From Lysinibacillus irui (lineage in GTDB: Bacteria > Bacillota > Bacilli > Bacillales_A > Planococcaceae): a stretch of DNA of 64,000 nt. Shown in pieces: positions 63,217-64,000 of this stretch. Numbering within the stretch: the stretch's first letter is position 1; each line of letters opens with the position of its first letter. The stretch lies in contig NZ_CP113527.1 in the NCBI RefSeq assembly GCF_028877475.1, positions 2,721,501-2,785,500 on the forward strand, given 5' to 3'. Under the pieces are notes generated by a model. That model saw nothing but the letters and a program-made list of their open reading frames with translations. It made no database searches and was not told the DNA's origin. Both the position numbers and the translations under genes were made by a program.

Positions 63217-64000
63217 TTATCCTCGTATCATATAAGTTGGCCGGTTCAGCGTACTATACGTATAAGGATGCGTTTGATTGGTTTCACTAACTTGTATACG
63301 AATGGTTAGTCCTTCACCTACTTTGCTATCTAAGGCGAATTTCCCATTAAAAGCCTGAACCCTCTCTTGCATACCTTGAATGCCCATAGAATCCGCAAGT
63401 AGAATGTCATCTATATTACAGCCTACCCCATCATCGGTATACAAAATTTCAAAACCTTCTTCAGTGCCTAATAAATAGATTTCAACGGTATTCGCATTGG
63501 AATGTTTTAGAGCATTGTTTAACAATTCTTGGAACAAGCGATAAATCATTAAGTTTAACCGTTCATCCTCTAAATAAAGTCGATCAATCGTATAAACCAA
63601 CACAAAATTTGCTCGTTTATGAATTTTTTGAATCAGTTTTTCAAGGGCGGCATTTAATCCTAACGTATCGAGAAGTGGTGGCTTTAAATTTTCACAGTAG
63701 CCCCTTAAATCATTCAAGGAAGTTACCATATGTTCATGCAGCTTTATGAGTCTCGCTGGGATCTCCTCTTTTTCCTTTGTATGCATAAGGACATCCATTT
63801 CTCTCGCAATATGAAGCTGTTCCTGTAAAATCGTATCATGAAGTTCCTGAGCAAGTTGATATTTTTCTTCCTCGAAGCGTAGCCAAAGTAATTTATTGAG
63901 CCACGGTAGTTGTCGATTATCAGCCTCTTTCATATGCTTTAACTGATTTAAAAGCTCCTCAACCATTTTCGTATTTTCAATAAAATTGTTTAAATAGAGC
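63217..64000 (-). CDS. NarL-type sensor histidine kinase, C-terminal part (runs off the right edge)
   Basis: The last 261 codons of a histidine kinase with HisKA_3 and HATPase_c domains. Phosphoacceptor His in AQELHDTILQEQLH, N-box ELLNNALKHSNA, and G-box-like DDGVGCNI and GIQGMQERV are intact. The frame stays open upstream of the first ATG (63966) to the window edge (LYLNNFIENTK...), so the N-terminal sensor part lies outside. The LAQELHDTILQEQLHIAREMD segment resembles ComP/DegS-type kinases. Partner regulator not in the window. Confidence 0.87.
   Translation of the reverse strand, partial: LYLNNFIENTKMVEELLNQLKHMKEADNRQLPWLNKLLWLRFEEEKYQLAQELHDTILQEQLHIAREMDVLMHTKEKEEIPARLIKLHEHMVTSLNDLRGYCENLKPPLLDTLGLNAALEKLIQKIHKRANFVLVYTIDRLYLEDERLNLMIYRLFQELLNNALKHSNANTVEIYLLGTEEGFEILYTDDGVGCNIDDILLADSMGIQGMQERVQAFNGKFALDSKVGEGLTIRIQVSETNQTHPYTYSTLNRPTYMIRG

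Noticed and set aside
1..64000. tRNA or rRNA genes, prophage, restriction or toxin-antitoxin systems
   Set aside because: No cloverleaf-like sequence, rRNA signature, phage structural genes, or defence genes were recognised in any part of the window.

Overview
The window looks like a chromosomal segment of a low-GC, endospore-forming member of the Bacillales, most likely Lysinibacillus or a close Planococcaceae relative. The evidence is the sporulation genes (spo0A, spoIVB, spoIIIAC-AH), AT-rich intergenic DNA, SD-rich starts that often use TTG or GTG, and a gene order that follows, with gaps and insertions, the well-known Bacillus subtilis block bkd - yqzF - yqiK - spo0A - spoIVB - recN - argR - yqxC - dxs - ispA - xseBA - folD - nusB - yqhY - accCB - spoIIIA - efp - pepQ - aroQ - yqhR - yqhQ - lipM - yqhL. 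Genus assignment is inference from memory; no database was searched.

Layout. 1-8.4 kb (minus strand): methylmalonyl-CoA mutase (mutA, start of mutB) downstream of a branched-chain 2-oxoacid dehydrogenase cluster (bcd, lpdV, bkdAA, bkdAB, bkdB); together they could carry Leu/Ile/Val carbon to acyl-CoAs and, through propionyl-CoA, to succinyl-CoA. 8.8-25 kb: yqzF, a glycerophosphodiesterase, a FapA/DUF342 protein, two small unknown ORFs, then sporulation control (spo0A, spoIVB), DNA repair (recN, xseAB), arginine control, isoprenoid synthesis (dxs, ispA), cell-wall lipid recycling (uppP), folD and nusB. 25.2-31.8 kb: an accessory block (zinc-ribbon protein, MerR regulator with efflux pump, lipoprotein, acetyltransferase, a catalytically stripped TagO/WecA-like membrane protein, an unknown membrane protein, a decayed gene), with yqhY and a MazG-like gene between. 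31.8-41.8 kb: accBC, a strikingly reduced spoIIIA operon, a nitronate monooxygenase, efp, pepQ, aroQ, yqhR, yqhQ. 41.8-50.9 kb: an ABC-2 permease remnant, hydrolases, a class II ribonucleotide reductase under tandem NrdR boxes, lipM and a membrane rhodanese. 51.1-51.95 kb: a gene-free array of degenerate 21-bp monomers. 52.1-55.6 kb: a glycine riboswitch controlling an amino-acid permease, a glutaminase, and an IS200-type element. 55.6-64 kb: an AbgB-like amidohydrolase with an MFS transporter and a probable regulator, a 956-residue secreted repeat protein, and the 3' part of a ComP/DegS-type histidine kinase.

The most unusual things are: (i) the 21-bp array, which keeps an almost exact two-helical-turn phase for about 800 bp while breaking reading frame; (ii) the spoIIIA locus, which lacks spoIIIAA and spoIIIAB and has short AE, AF and AG; (iii) the TagO-like protein that has lost the family's catalytic aspartates; (iv) a single-aptamer glycine riboswitch in front of a transporter; and (v) an IS200 element inserted just upstream of the glutaminase ribosome-binding site. 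No tRNA, rRNA, CRISPR array or prophage was seen.
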